Shown here in pieces: positions 9,188-17,948 of a DNA stretch of 64,000 nt. Source of the stretch: Paraburkholderia sp. PREW-6R. Lineage in GTDB: Bacteria; Pseudomonadota; Gammaproteobacteria; Burkholderiales; Burkholderiaceae. The DNA is taken from NCBI RefSeq assembly GCF_039621805.1, contig NZ_CP155073.1, positions 1,860,001 to 1,924,000 on the forward strand, in the 5' to 3' direction. The translations under genes were made by a program, and so were the position numbers. The stretch's first letter is position 1, and each line of letters opens with the position of its first letter. The notes below the pieces were generated by a model. The model saw nothing but the letters and a program-made list of their open reading frames with translations. It ran no database searches and was not told the origin of the DNA.

Positions 9188-10381
9188 ATGGAAGGCTTTA
9201 TCACCGACTGGCTGAATCTGGCGATTCGCTGGTTTCACGTCATCGCCGCGATTGCATGGATCGGCGAATCGTTTTACTTCGTCGCGCTGGACAACAGCCT
9301 GAAACCGCCGACCGACCCGAACCAGCGCAAGCGCGGCGTGTTCGGCGAGCTGTGGCACGTGCACGGCGGCGGCTTCTACAACATGCAGAAGTACACCGTC
9401 GCGCCGCCCGAAATGCCGGACGATCTGCACTGGTCGAAGTGGCCGTCGTACACCACATGGCTCTCGGGCTTTGGTCTTTTCACCGTGCTGTATCTGTTCT
9501 CGCCGTCCACGTATCTGATCGACAGGAACGTGCTCGACATGGGTCCGGTGGTGGCTGTGGCCGCGGCGCTCGGCTTCCTCGCCGCGGGCTGGATCGTGTA
9601 TGACTCGCTGTGCCGCATTCTCGGCAACAAGGACAAGGTGCTGGGTATCTGCGTCGGCGCGTACGTGCTGATCGCGGCATGGCTCGCGTGCCACATTTTC
9701 GCAGGCCGCGCGGCTTACCTGATCATGGGCGCGATGCTGGCCACGATCATGTCGGCGAACGTGTTCTTCGTGATCATTCCGGGCCAGCGCAAGATGGTCG
9801 ACGCCATGCTCAAGGGCGACACGCCGAACCCGATCTACGGCAAGCGCGGCAAGCAGCGCTCGGTGCACAACACGTACTTCACGCTGCCGGTCGTATTCGC
9901 CATGCTGTCGAACCACTACGCGATGACCTACACGCACCCGCAGAACTGGGCCGTGCTCGTGATCATCATGCTGGCCGGTGCGCTGATCCGTCAGTTCTTC
10001 GTGATGCGTCACCGTGGTCAGGTGCTGTGGTATCTGCCGCTCGTGGGTATCGTGCTGATGTTCGGCGCGCTCTTCTGGACCATGCCGAAGCCCGTCGTGC
10101 CGAGCGCGCAAGCCGCGAATGCGCCCGTCGTCAAGGTTGCGGATATCGCGCCGGTGCTGCAACAGCGCTGCGTGGCGTGTCACTCCGCGCATCCGACGAT
10201 GATGGGCAGCGCGCCCGCCGGCGTGTTGCTGGATACGCCGGATGAAATCTCACAGAACGCGCAGCGCATCTATCAACAGGCAGTGACGCTGAAGGCGATG
10301 CCGCTTGGCAACGTCACGCACATGACCGACGAAGAGCGCACGAAGATCGCCGCCTGGTTCGAAGGCGGTGCGGTGAAGTGA
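9188..10381 (+). CDS. puuD: Membrane urate oxidase PuuD with C-terminal cytochrome c
   Basis: A 397-aa PuuD-type urate hydroxylase that oxidises urate to 5-hydroxyisourate. Residues 1-300 form an integral membrane domain of about eight helices (Urate_ox_N family) with conserved His residues such as H17, H58, H60, H227 and H243. Residues about 315-395 are a class I cytochrome c with CVACH (328-332) and a probable axial Met371 (AMPLGN). The enzyme can thus pass electrons to the respiratory chain rather than making hydrogen peroxide like uricase. GGAGGAG precedes the ATG at 9188. It shares a strand with uraH and ends at a strong terminator. Confidence 0.95.
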   Translation: MEGFITDWLNLAIRWFHVIAAIAWIGESFYFVALDNSLKPPTDPNQRKRGVFGELWHVHGGGFYNMQKYTVAPPEMPDDLHWSKWPSYTTWLSGFGLFTVLYLFSPSTYLIDRNVLDMGPVVAVAAALGFLAAGWIVYDSLCRILGNKDKVLGICVGAYVLIAAWLACHIFAGRAAYLIMGAMLATIMSANVFFVIIPGQRKMVDAMLKGDTPNPIYGKRGKQRSVHNTYFTLPVVFAMLSNHYAMTYTHPQNWAVLVIIMLAGALIRQFFVMRHRGQVLWYLPLVGIVLMFGALFWTMPKPVVPSAQAANAPVVKVADIAPVLQQRCVACHSAHPTMMGSAPAGVLLDTPDEISQNAQRIYQQAVTLKAMPLGNVTHMTDEERTKIAAWFEGGAVK

Positions 10382-10434
10382 TGCTGTTGGCCGGGCGTGC
10401 CGCCTGGCCGGATCAGGTATGAGGCTGGACTGGG

Positions 10435-10470
10435 GCGGGCTTTTCGCGTGAGCGAAAAGCCCGCTTTTTT
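10435..10470 (+). terminator. Rho-independent terminator after puuD
   Basis: A perfect 13-bp stem (10435-10447 with 10452-10464, GCGGGCTTTTCGC) with a 4-nt loop is followed by six T residues at 10465-10470. Confidence 0.93.
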
Positions 10471-10837
10471 GTTGCCGGAGCCTGGCTTATGGGACGTGTG
10501 TTGCGGGCGCTAAACATCGACGTCTGCGTTCCTGCGCCTGCATCTGGATCGCGCGGCAAGCTTTGCAGTGCCGTGCAAGGACAAGGTCTTTGCGACGTAA
10601 CGAAGACATTCGCGCTAGCGACGCCCGGGCGCCAAGCCGACCCGACTCGCTTCGTACAAGGTCCAGGCCGAACAGACCGGGATCACGACTGCGCACGCCA
10701 TGTGCTGCTAACGTCGCGACAGGAAGTGCGATACGCCCTGCGCAGACCACTTCGCGGCACAGAAAACAGAAAGCCCACGGCACGACACCGTGGGCTTTCT
10801 CACTTCGTTCAATGCGTGACGCCGTAGCGTCAAACCG
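10471..10837. other. Intergenic stretch between convergent operons, no gene seen
   Basis: 367 nt between the puuD terminator and the allA stop. Short frames on both strands (for example 10489-10827 plus and 10487-10783 minus) are arginine- and cysteine-rich with no ribosome site or family features, so I do not call them. The only structure I recognise is the hairpin at 10768-10800. Confidence 0.6.
10761..10800 (-). terminator. Rho-independent terminator for the puuE-uraD-alc-allA operon
   Basis: A 13-bp stem (AGAAAGCCCACGG, 10768-10780, with 10788-10800) and 7-nt loop. Read on the minus strand it is followed by a T-rich run (TGTTTTCT, 10761-10768). It lies about 40 nt after the allA stop. 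Confidence 0.88.
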
Positions 10838-11350
10838 TCAAACAGTCACTGCATTCATTGCGTCTTCGGTGAGCCACAACGACTCGGCCAGATCCTGCTC
10901 GTTCAGATTGAGCCCGTCCCCGCCCCGATCGACAACGATGAAGTCGCTCACGTCGCCCAACGCGATCAGCGGATGGTGCCACACGCCTTTCGCGTAATTG
11001 ACGCCCTGCCAGCCGCTCGTCACGAACGCGCGGATCTTCGACGCGTCCAGGTCGCCGGCCGGCGCCACCACTACGAGATACGGTTTGTCGTTCAGCGGCA
11101 CGAACGCCTGGCTGCCGAGCGGATGCCGTTCCAGCATCTTCACCTCGAACGGCAGCACGCGCGGTTGCCCACGGAACAGGTTCACGAGCGTGCGACCGTT
11201 CTCGTCGGTGACGTCCACTTTCGCGAGATCGTGAAAGCGGATCGTGGTGCCGAGGTTGATCGGAATCTGCTTCGCCCCTTCGAGTTCGATGACGTCGCCG
11301 AACGCGGCGAACGCCTCTTTCGTCAACGGTTCGATGGCAAGTGTCTTCAT
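10838..11350 (-). CDS. allA: Ureidoglycolate lyase
   Basis: A 170-aa ureidoglycolate lyase (AllA, cupin fold) converting ureidoglycolate to glyoxylate and urea, the last step of allantoin breakdown here. The N-terminal [22 protein letters not shown] and the central [27 protein letters not shown] region (residues about 55-75, with conserved H70) are typical. The ATG at 11350 overlaps the stop of allantoicase by 4 nt (ATGA), which indicates translational coupling and fixes the start. It is the last gene of the operon; a strong terminator follows. Confidence 0.94.
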   Translation of the reverse strand: MKTLAIEPLTKEAFAAFGDVIELEGAKQIPINLGTTIRFHDLAKVDVTDENGRTLVNLFRGQPRVLPFEVKMLERHPLGSQAFVPLNDKPYLVVVAPAGDLDASKIRAFVTSGWQGVNYAKGVWHHPLIALGDVSDFIVVDRGGDGLNLNEQDLAESLWLTEDAMNAVTV

Positions 11351-12360
11351 GATGCGAGCGTGCCCCACAGACGCAGACGCGATACGCCGCCGTCCGGAAT
11401 GATGTTGAAGCGTACGTGCGTGACCGGGCCGAGCGCCGCGATTTCGTTTTCGAAGTAGTGCTGTTTGTCCATCTGCAGCTTCTGCTCGCCGAGCAGAACC
11501 GGCCAGAACATGGCCTGCGTAACCAGCGAACTGTCGGTGCCGCCCGTCACGAACGCGGCCTGAATCGAACAGCGGTCCGGATAATTGCCCTTGAAGTGAG
11601 CCGTGTCGACTTCGATCTTGCGGATGATGCCCGGCTGCGCCAGCGCGACGATCGCCCAGTCGTTGCCCGGCTCGCGACGGCGCCGCGTTTCCCAGCCGTC
11701 GCCCATGTTCACGCCACGGCCCGGCATCAGGATCGTCGACGCAGCGCCGAAATGCTGATTGTTCGCCGCGACGAGATACGCGCCGTTTTCCATTGCGGCC
11801 AGATCGAACTGCTCCGTGCGGCTCGCGCCGGCCCAGTCCATCTGCGGCTGGCCATACACGCGCAGGCGTGCGATACCGCCGTCCGGATAGATGTTCACGC
11901 GCAGGTGCGTGTAAGCGTTCTGGTCGCTGACCTCGTGGTAGTGGTGGCTATTGCCTTGCAGCGTCGTGGACGGAACGATTTCGGTCCACTGCGTGGACTG
12001 GTTCGGCTGGCCGTCCACCACGCGCGCCGCTTCGACGGAAGCGGCCGGCGGGAAGTTGCCCGTAAAGTGGCTCGTGTCCAGATCGAGACCCTTGATGACG
12101 CCAGGGCGCGCAAGCTTGACGATGCACCAGTCGTAACCGGTCGCGCGCTTGCGGCGCGTTTCCCAGCCGTCCATCCATTTGCCGTGCTCGTCGTACTTGC
12201 CCGGAATGAAAACGGCCGGCTCCGGATTCAGCATGCGTTCCTTCGGTGCGAAGAAATCGTCGCTGGCCTCGAGCGCCTGTGCGCCCAGACGCGGGTCTGC
12301 CAGGTTCACGTAGCGGCGCGTGAAGTCCGGTGCGTTGGGGTCGAGAATCGGGAGTGCCAT
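11347..12360 (-). CDS. alc: Allantoicase
   Basis: A 337-aa allantoicase that hydrolyses allantoate to ureidoglycolate and urea. The protein consists of two homologous allantoicase domains: the segment [20 protein letters not shown] (about residue 60) is matched by [20 protein letters not shown] (about residue 222), and each is followed by a D-T-x-H-F-x-G-N motif. The length equals that of known allantoicases. AAGGA lies about 9 nt before the ATG. It sits 94 nt after the uraD stop and overlaps allA by 4 nt. Some family members act on ureidoglycine instead. Confidence 0.95.
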   Translation of the reverse strand: MALPILDPNAPDFTRRYVNLADPRLGAQALEASDDFFAPKERMLNPEPAVFIPGKYDEHGKWMDGWETRRKRATGYDWCIVKLARPGVIKGLDLDTSHFTGNFPPAASVEAARVVDGQPNQSTQWTEIVPSTTLQGNSHHYHEVSDQNAYTHLRVNIYPDGGIARLRVYGQPQMDWAGASRTEQFDLAAMENGAYLVAANNQHFGAASTILMPGRGVNMGDGWETRRRREPGNDWAIVALAQPGIIRKIEVDTAHFKGNYPDRCSIQAAFVTGGTDSSLVTQAMFWPVLLGEQKLQMDKQHYFENEIAALGPVTHVRFNIIPDGGVSRLRLWGTLAS

Positions 12361-12445
12361 TTGTGTGTCCTTGATTGGTCAGTGCTGAAAAAACGATTCC
12401 GGCTCGTGGTTCGCGACGCGCACGGCAATCGCGCGAGCGACGCGC

Positions 12446-12467
12446 AGGCGTCGATCAGGCGTCGATC
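12446..12467. repeat. 11-bp tandem duplication over the uraD stop
   Basis: AGGCGTCGATC occurs twice in tandem (12446-12456 and 12457-12467), followed by a third AGG. The uraD stop codon (12455-12457) lies within it. Confidence 0.85.
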
Positions 12468-12976
12468 AGGTCGTCGAGCCGGAAACGTGCGATGCGGTAG
12501 ATCTGATCGAGGCTCGCGCGCAACTCTTCGGCGCGGCTGTTGTTCACTCGCGCCTCGAAGTTCGCGATGATGCCGTGGCGATCGTAGCCGCGCACCGCGA
12601 GAATGAAAGGAAAACCGAACTTTTCGCGGTACGCGGCGTTCAGCGAAAGAAGCTTGTCGAACTCTTCCTGCGTGCATTGCGAGAGGCCCGCGCCGCTTTG
12701 CTCGCGCGTGGACTCCGCGGTCAGCTCGCCGCGCACCGCCGCTTTGCCGGCAAGCTCCGGGTGAGCGTTGATGAGCGCGAGTTGCTTCTCTTCGCCGGCG
12801 GTCTCGACAATGGCCGACATCTTCCGGTGCAATTCGTCGATGCTCGCAAAAGGCCGCTGTTGCGCGGCGATTTCCGCGACCCACGGCGAGTGCTCGAAAA
12901 TGCCCGATAGCGCCGCGACGAACGCGTCGGTCGAGGTACTGTTGAGTTGGTCCAGTGTGTATTGCATCGCCTTCAT
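12455..12976 (-). CDS. uraD: OHCU decarboxylase
   Basis: A 173-aa 2-oxo-4-hydroxy-4-carboxy-5-ureidoimidazoline decarboxylase, which yields S-allantoin in the third step of urate oxidation. The family core is visible: catalytic His72 in NAHPELAGK, the E-S-T-x-E-Q-S-G-A-G-L stretch (88-98) and YREKFGFPFILAVRG (116-130). The start is the ATG at 12976, which overlaps the puuE stop by 4 nt (ATGA); homologues of this length begin near here. The C-terminal half ends in a helical RAEELRASLDQIYRIARFRLDDL stretch (about 148-170), also usual. The gene is cytoplasmic and co-transcribed with puuE, alc and allA. Confidence 0.94.
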   Translation of the reverse strand: MKAMQYTLDQLNSTSTDAFVAALSGIFEHSPWVAEIAAQQRPFASIDELHRKMSAIVETAGEEKQLALINAHPELAGKAAVRGELTAESTREQSGAGLSQCTQEEFDKLLSLNAAYREKFGFPFILAVRGYDRHGIIANFEARVNNSRAEELRASLDQIYRIARFRLDDLIDA

Positions 12977-13923
12977 GCCGCAGCCCCGCGGTTGGTGGGT
13001 TGGTAAGGGTGATGTTCGCGCCAGTGCCGCGCGATGTCGACGCGCCGCGTCACCCACACGCGATCGTGCTGTTCGATATGGTCGAGGAAACGTTGCAGCG
13101 CGCGGAAGCGGCCCGGGCGGCCGAGCAGCCGGCAATGCATGCCGATGGACAGCATCTTTGGCGCTTCGTCGCCTTCTTCGTAGAGCACGTCGAACGCGTC
13201 GCGCAAATAGGTAAAGAAGTGGTCAGCGGTATTGAAGCCTTGCGGACTGGCAAAGCGCATGTCGTTCGTATCGAGCGTGTACGGCAGGATCAGTTGCTGG
13301 ACCGTTCCGCCACCCGACACGTCCACGTCCATCCAGAACGGCAGATCGTCGCCGTAGTAATCCGAGTCGTACAGGAAGCCGCCGTATTCGGCGACCAGCC
13401 GCCGCGTGTTCGGGCTGTCGCGCCCGGTGTACCAGCCAAGCGGGCGCTCACCGGTGACGCGCTGGATCGCTTCCATCCCGAGGCGCATGTGCTCGGCCTC
13501 CTTCTCCACCGGCATGTCCTGATAATGAATCCAGCGATAACCGTGGCATGCAATCTCGTGACCGAGCTCGACGAACGCGCGCGCCACCTCCGGATTGCGC
13601 TCGAGCGCCATGCCGACGCCGAAGACGGTCAGTGGCAAGCCGCGCTTTTCGAATTCGCGCAGAATTCGCCAGACGCCGACGCGCGAACCGTATTCGTAGA
13701 TCGACTCCATGCTCATGTGACGCGCCGGATAAGCGGCCGCGCCCACGATTTCCGACAGAAACTGCTCGGAGCCCGGATCGCCGTGCAGCACGCAATTTTC
13801 GCCGCCCTCTTCGTAGTTCAGGACGAATTGCACGGCGACACGCGCCTGACCCGGCCAGTTGGCCTGCACCGGGTGGCGGCCATAGCCGATCAGATCGCGT
13901 GGGTAGTTCGGGTCGAGTGGCAT
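12973..13923 (-). CDS. puuE: Allantoinase PuuE (polysaccharide deacetylase fold)
   Basis: A 316-aa cofactor-light allantoinase of the PuuE family (NodB/polysaccharide deacetylase homology), opening allantoin to allantoate. It starts with PLDPNYPRDLIGYGRHPVQANWPG, the usual N-terminus, and carries the family segments GEQFLSEIVGAAAYPARHMSMESIYEYGSRVG-like (about residues 50-80) and CHGYRWIHYQDMP (about 128-140). This enzyme is distinct from the metal-dependent AllB type. It is the first gene of the puuE-uraD-alc-allA operon. No strong ribosome site is seen before the ATG at 13923; the frame extends to 13968 but homology begins at MPLDPNY. Confidence 0.93.
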   Translation of the reverse strand: MPLDPNYPRDLIGYGRHPVQANWPGQARVAVQFVLNYEEGGENCVLHGDPGSEQFLSEIVGAAAYPARHMSMESIYEYGSRVGVWRILREFEKRGLPLTVFGVGMALERNPEVARAFVELGHEIACHGYRWIHYQDMPVEKEAEHMRLGMEAIQRVTGERPLGWYTGRDSPNTRRLVAEYGGFLYDSDYYGDDLPFWMDVDVSGGGTVQQLILPYTLDTNDMRFASPQGFNTADHFFTYLRDAFDVLYEEGDEAPKMLSIGMHCRLLGRPGRFRALQRFLDHIEQHDRVWVTRRVDIARHWREHHPYQPTNRGAAA

Positions 13924-14180
13924 GGTTTGACGAATGCGTGGTGACAGTACGGTAAATTCGCGTCGCACTCACGGTTTATGCGCGTGAGCGGTACGCGATG
14001 GCGTGCATGATGGGCGAACGTATTTCCGCGCGTGAGCTGCCAGTGTTTTTTCTGCAGCGGCTCATGCCGGCGCGGACCTCCGGGGCCCTTTCGAAGCTCT
14101 CGGTCCGCACCATCAAAGCGCTGTCGGACCGCCTTTTCAGCGCCCCACAGGTACTCGCGCCGAGTTGGACCAGTGTAGCG
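13924..14180 (-). promoter_or_regulatory. Upstream region of the puuE operon
   Basis: About 260 nt between the racemase terminator and puuE with no credible gene. It must hold the operon promoter; I could not assign -35 and -10 boxes or an operator. Confidence 0.45.
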
Positions 14181-14181
14181 A

Positions 14182-14211
14182 AAAGGCCCGTGTGCGCCCA
14201 TACACACGGGC
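14182..14211 (-). terminator. Rho-independent terminator for the NCS1-racemase operon
   Basis: A 9-bp stem (GCCCGTGTG 14186-14194 with CACACGGGC 14203-14211) with an 8-nt loop. On the minus strand it is followed by CTTTT (14181-14185 read in reverse). It lies 12 nt after the racemase stop. Confidence 0.82.
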
Positions 14212-14223
14212 AGATAGTGCGAG

Positions 14224-15102
14224 TCAGAGTGAATGTATGTGCGCAACGGAATTTATAGCGTTTACCCGCAACAAATCGTCGTTTTCTGCGCTTTTTTGGC
14301 CGCTTTCTTCTCCAGCGGAACAGAGACCTTCAATTGCTTCACGCGGAGGTCGCGGGTTCGGGTCCGTCTCGGGTGGGCTGAACGACGCCAGTTCGCCGTC
14401 GTAGCGCTTGGCAAGCGGCCTTGCGAAGTCGCCGCGCTTGGCAGTGGAGAGCCGCAGCGCGACCAGCGCTTCCGTCCATTTGACCGCCGCCGTCACCCCC
14501 TCGATCACCGGCGCCCCAAGCGCGTCTTCGATCTCCGCGCACAACTCGGCCATGCCCGCGCAGCCGAGCACGATCGCGTCCGAGCCGTCCTCGGCCAGCG
14601 CCCGCCGGCATTCGTCGAGGATGATGCGGCGCGCCGCCGAGCCCGGCTTGTCGAGGTCGAGCACGGCGACATCGGTTGCGCGGACGTTGCGGCAGAACCG
14701 CCGCATGCCGTAGCGCTCGGCGAGATGCCACGCCATCCCGCAGGTTCTCGCGAGCGTCGTCACGACGGAGAAGCCGGGCGCGAGCACGCTTGCCGCGTGC
14801 ATCGCGGCCTCCGCAATGCCGATTACCGGGCCGCGCGCGAGTTCGCGGGCGGCATACAGACCGGGGTCGCCAAAGCATGCGATCACGTAACCGTCGCAGC
14901 CTTCGCGCTCGCCCGCCGCCACCTCGGCCAGCAAACCGGGCGTGGCGAGCGCTTCGTCGTAATAGCCCTCGATCGACGGCGGCCCCATGGTCGGATTGAC
15001 CGCGATCACTTCGGTGCCGGGCGAAGCGACCTCTCGCGCGCAGCGGCCCATGGCGTCGGTCATCCGCTGCGTCGTGTTCGGGTTGATCAGTTTGATGCGC
15101 AT
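14224..15102 (-). CDS. Asp/Glu/hydantoin racemase, probable allantoin racemase
   Basis: A 292-aa member of the Asp/Glu/hydantoin racemase family. The N-terminal IKLINPNTT is the hydantoin-racemase hallmark, and the two catalytic cysteines of this cofactor-independent racemase fold are present as Cys76 (IACFGDPG) and Cys181 (LGCAGM). In a ureide cluster it most likely interconverts R- and S-allantoin so that both enter the pathway. GGGAG precedes the ATG by 5 nt. After about residue 250 there is a 40-residue hydrophilic tail that family members I know of do not usually have. It follows the NCS1 permease by 59 nt. Confidence 0.88.
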   Translation of the reverse strand: MRIKLINPNTTQRMTDAMGRCAREVASPGTEVIAVNPTMGPPSIEGYYDEALATPGLLAEVAAGEREGCDGYVIACFGDPGLYAARELARGPVIGIAEAAMHAASVLAPGFSVVTTLARTCGMAWHLAERYGMRRFCRNVRATDVAVLDLDKPGSAARRIILDECRRALAEDGSDAIVLGCAGMAELCAEIEDALGAPVIEGVTAAVKWTEALVALRLSTAKRGDFARPLAKRYDGELASFSPPETDPNPRPPREAIEGLCSAGEESGQKSAENDDLLRVNAINSVAHIHSL

Positions 15103-15161
15103 ATCGACTCCCTATTCCTTCCGTGTGTTCCCTCGACGTTTTTCCTGTGGCGTGCCGGCGC

Positions 15162-16643
15162 CTAGCGGGCGAGAAAGCGATAGAACAGCGCGGCCAGCCC
15201 GGCGCCAATGAACCACGAGAAATTGCCCAGCCCGTCGAGCGACGGCACCATCACGCAGAGCACCGCAATAACCGCCGCCGGCAACAGCGCGCCCACGGCG
15301 CGATAATTGACGCCGTTGCGATACCAGTACGAACCCGTCGGCGCGACCGTGTACAGATCGCCAAGCACGATCTTCTGACGCTTGACGAGGTAGTAATCGA
15401 CGATCAGGACACCATACAAAGGTCCGATGAAACTGCCGAGCACGTCGAGCGTGTAATGGATCACTGCGGGGTTGTTGAACAGGTTCCATGGCGTGATGAA
15501 AATCGACGCCACCGCCGCGAGCATGCCGCCCGCGCGCCAGCTGATCAGACGCGGCGCAACATTCGAAAAGTCGAAGGCCGGCGACACGAAGTTGGCGACG
15601 ATATTGATACCGATCGTCGCAATCGTGAAGGTCAGCGCGCCGAGTATCACCGCGGTCGGATAGTCGATACGGCCGACCGTTTCGACAGGATCGGTAATCA
15701 GTTGTCCGAACACAGGCAGCGTGGCGGCGGTCGTCACGACTGTCACCAGTGAAAAAGCCAGGAAGTTGACCGGCAAGCCCCAGAAATTGCCGCGCTGCAC
15801 GCTGCGAAAACTTTTGCCATAGCGCGAAAAGTCGCCGAAATTGAGCATGGGCCCGGAGAAATACGACACCACCAGCGAGGTCGCGGTGATCATCACCGGA
15901 ATCACCTGCGCGCCGTGATACTTCACGCCGCCCAGGTTGATGCCGATATTGCGCCACCCCGCTCGATACACCATGTAGCCCGCGAGAATGAACATCACGA
16001 CGTAGACGGCGGGGCCGGCGAAGTCGATGAACTTCTTGATGGTCTCCATGCCGTTCCAGAACACCAGCGCCTGCAACACCCACAGCAGCATGAAGCCGGA
16101 CCAGCCCAACGCGGAGAGGCCCATGAAGCCGTGATGATGGACATCCGCATAAGGCAAGAGCTGCGGCACGAATTTCAGCACGACGATAACGAGCGCGCTC
16201 GACGCCAGATAGGTCTGAATCCCGTACCAGGCGACGGCGATCAGACCGCGAATCACCGCGGGTATATTGGCGCCGAGTACGCCAAAAGTGGCGCGACACG
16301 CGACCGGATAAGGCACGCCGTTCGCCTGGCTCGGCCGCGCGATCAGATTGCACAACACATTGACGATCGTAATGCCGACGAGCAGCGCAATCAGCACCTG
16401 CCAGCTCGTCAGACCCAGCGCGAACAGGCTGCCTGCGAACACGTAGCCGCCGACGCTGTGCACGTCCGACATCCAGAAAGCGAAGATGTTGTATGCGCCC
16501 CACGTCTGCTGGCGCAGCGGCGCGAGGTCTTCGTTGTACAGCCGTTCGCTGTAGCCGGCGGGTATGGACGGGTCGTTGGGCGAGCCGCCCTCCCCGTAGC
16601 TGGGAATGCTGGGATTGCCGGGCGCCGTACTGAACTGAGCCAT
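15162..16643 (-). CDS. NCS1-family permease, probable allantoin/hydantoin/purine transporter
   Basis: A 493-aa nucleobase:cation symporter-1 family protein with about twelve membrane helices. The N-terminal NEDLAPLRQQTWGAYNIFAFWMSDVHSVGGY region (about residues 37-67) is the classical NCS1 start, and NGVPYPVACRATFGVLGANIPAVIRGLIAVAWYG-like sequence (about 108-140) forms substrate helix 3. AAGGAGG lies 6 nt before the ATG, an ideal ribosome site. It is followed by the racemase and preceded by the GntR regulator. Allantoin or hydantoin uptake is the best guess from context; uracil or cytosine are alternatives. Confidence 0.9.
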   Translation of the reverse strand: MAQFSTAPGNPSIPSYGEGGSPNDPSIPAGYSERLYNEDLAPLRQQTWGAYNIFAFWMSDVHSVGGYVFAGSLFALGLTSWQVLIALLVGITIVNVLCNLIARPSQANGVPYPVACRATFGVLGANIPAVIRGLIAVAWYGIQTYLASSALVIVVLKFVPQLLPYADVHHHGFMGLSALGWSGFMLLWVLQALVFWNGMETIKKFIDFAGPAVYVVMFILAGYMVYRAGWRNIGINLGGVKYHGAQVIPVMITATSLVVSYFSGPMLNFGDFSRYGKSFRSVQRGNFWGLPVNFLAFSLVTVVTTAATLPVFGQLITDPVETVGRIDYPTAVILGALTFTIATIGINIVANFVSPAFDFSNVAPRLISWRAGGMLAAVASIFITPWNLFNNPAVIHYTLDVLGSFIGPLYGVLIVDYYLVKRQKIVLGDLYTVAPTGSYWYRNGVNYRAVGALLPAAVIAVLCVMVPSLDGLGNFSWFIGAGLAALFYRFLAR

Positions 16644-17037
16644 GATTCCTCCTTGAGATGGGGACCGTCGAGCGCATCGACGGACATTGCATCGGCCATG
16701 CCAGCGGCGCCCGTCTCATCTCATTGCCGTGTGTGCCGGTGAAGACGAGTCGACGCTGCTGTGTTGGCGATGCCGCGGGTGTCTCCGTACTGACTACTGG
16801 TTGGAATCGCACCGCCGGTGGCCGCGGATCGCCGGCAATGCGTTACTGCTCGGGTGCCGTCTTTCGCCGACGGCCGGACGTGCGCGGACCGGCGGCACTC
16901 ACGCGGGGCCGCCTGGTCACGTCTCATGCGATTCGATCTGGTTCAGTTCAATTCAGTGCAGCACGCACCACGAACGGGCGCTTGCGTGGCGCTTGCCTGC
17001 GCTTGCCTGGCGTTTTGCCTGTGCCTCGCGCGGACTT
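16644..17037 (-). promoter_or_regulatory. Leader region of the NCS1 permease
   Basis: 394 nt between the GntR stop and the permease start, with no convincing gene. The part at 16975-17035 is made of imperfect CGCTTGCCTG-like repeats. A promoter for the permease-racemase pair is expected, but no copy of the TTGT-ACAA motif seen upstream of the GntR gene is present here. Confidence 0.45.
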
Positions 17038-17760
17038 TCAGCGTGGTGCTGACTTCGATGCGCCACTCAGTGCGCCGAACACTTCATGCAAATCCGCCGC
17101 TCCTCGGGCGGGACGCTCCAGCATCTTCAACTCGACGCTTTGCAAATGGCGCGACATCAGAGCCGCTGCTGCTTTTGCGTCGCCGGCGTCGAGCGCGGCG
17201 AGAATGGCTTCATGGTCCTCGAACGAGCACGGGCTGCGTCCGAGCGACTCGTACAGCGCGGAAATCAGTGTGGAGCGTGCGACCAGTCCATTCAGGCAGT
17301 CGCACAGCACCGTATTGCCGGTGAGACTGGCAAGTTCAGTATGGAACTCGCCCGACAGCCGGATCCACGCTGGAAAATCACGCGTTTCGAACGCCTTGCG
17401 TTCGCGGCCGATCATGCTGCCGATGCTCTTTAACCGCCGCACGCCGTGGCCGCTGCAAATCTTCTCCACTACAGCGAGTTCGATGATGCGGCGCATTTCG
17501 AACACTTCATGCACTTCCTGTAGCGACGGACTTGCCACGAACGCCCCGCGATTCGGTTCGAGATCGACGAGATGATCGGTCGCCAGTTGCGCGAGCGCCT
17601 GCCGGATCGGGCCGCGCTTCACGCCAAATACTTCGCACAACTGCGCTTCTGTCAGCTTGGCGCCAGGCGCGAGCCGATGCTCGAGGATCGCGGCGCGAAT
17701 GCGCTCGGCGATTGCTTCGGGCTTCGAACCATTCACGGCAGCGAGATCTGTATCAGACAT
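17038..17760 (-). CDS. GntR-family (FCD/FadR type) transcriptional regulator
   Basis: A 240-aa regulator with an N-terminal winged helix (residues about 13-75: AERIRAAILEHRLAPGAKLTEAQLCEVFGVKRGPIRQALAQL region) and an all-helical FCD effector domain (about 85-215), whose metal-binding residues would include D and H in the E-F-H-T and H-x-A segments. It lies just upstream of the NCS1 permease and racemase on the same strand, so it probably controls ureide uptake and its own expression. Two palindromes of FadR-subfamily type lie upstream (17807-17818 and 17949-17958). The effector is unknown. Confidence 0.92.
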   Translation of the reverse strand: MSDTDLAAVNGSKPEAIAERIRAAILEHRLAPGAKLTEAQLCEVFGVKRGPIRQALAQLATDHLVDLEPNRGAFVASPSLQEVHEVFEMRRIIELAVVEKICSGHGVRRLKSIGSMIGRERKAFETRDFPAWIRLSGEFHTELASLTGNTVLCDCLNGLVARSTLISALYESLGRSPCSFEDHEAILAALDAGDAKAAAALMSRHLQSVELKMLERPARGAADLHEVFGALSGASKSAPR

Positions 17761-17806
17761 TCAATGTGCGTTCCGGTATGTTGGTCATCATAGGATGGAC
17801 ATAAAG

Positions 17807-17818
17807 ATTGTCAACAAT
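17807..17818. promoter_or_regulatory. Candidate GntR operator, proximal copy
   Basis: ATTGT-CA-ACAAT is an inverted repeat of 5-bp arms, 46 nt upstream of the GntR start codon. It fits the TNGT...ACNA pattern of FadR-subfamily sites and lies in an A/T-rich, promoter-like stretch. Confidence 0.55.
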
Positions 17819-17948
17819 TTTTATCCTGAATTTTAACGATCGGCGATATGCACGGTCGTGCGGTAGCGTTCGGGATAGGCCCAGGCAATAGCCGTGGCCA
17901 AATTGGGCGAGCCACCATGCGTACAGGCGGCTGCGGCTGGACGCTATT

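Noticed and set aside
10489..10827. Small ORFs between puuD and allA
   Set aside because: No ribosome site, Cys/Arg-rich composition, and overlap with a terminator hairpin.
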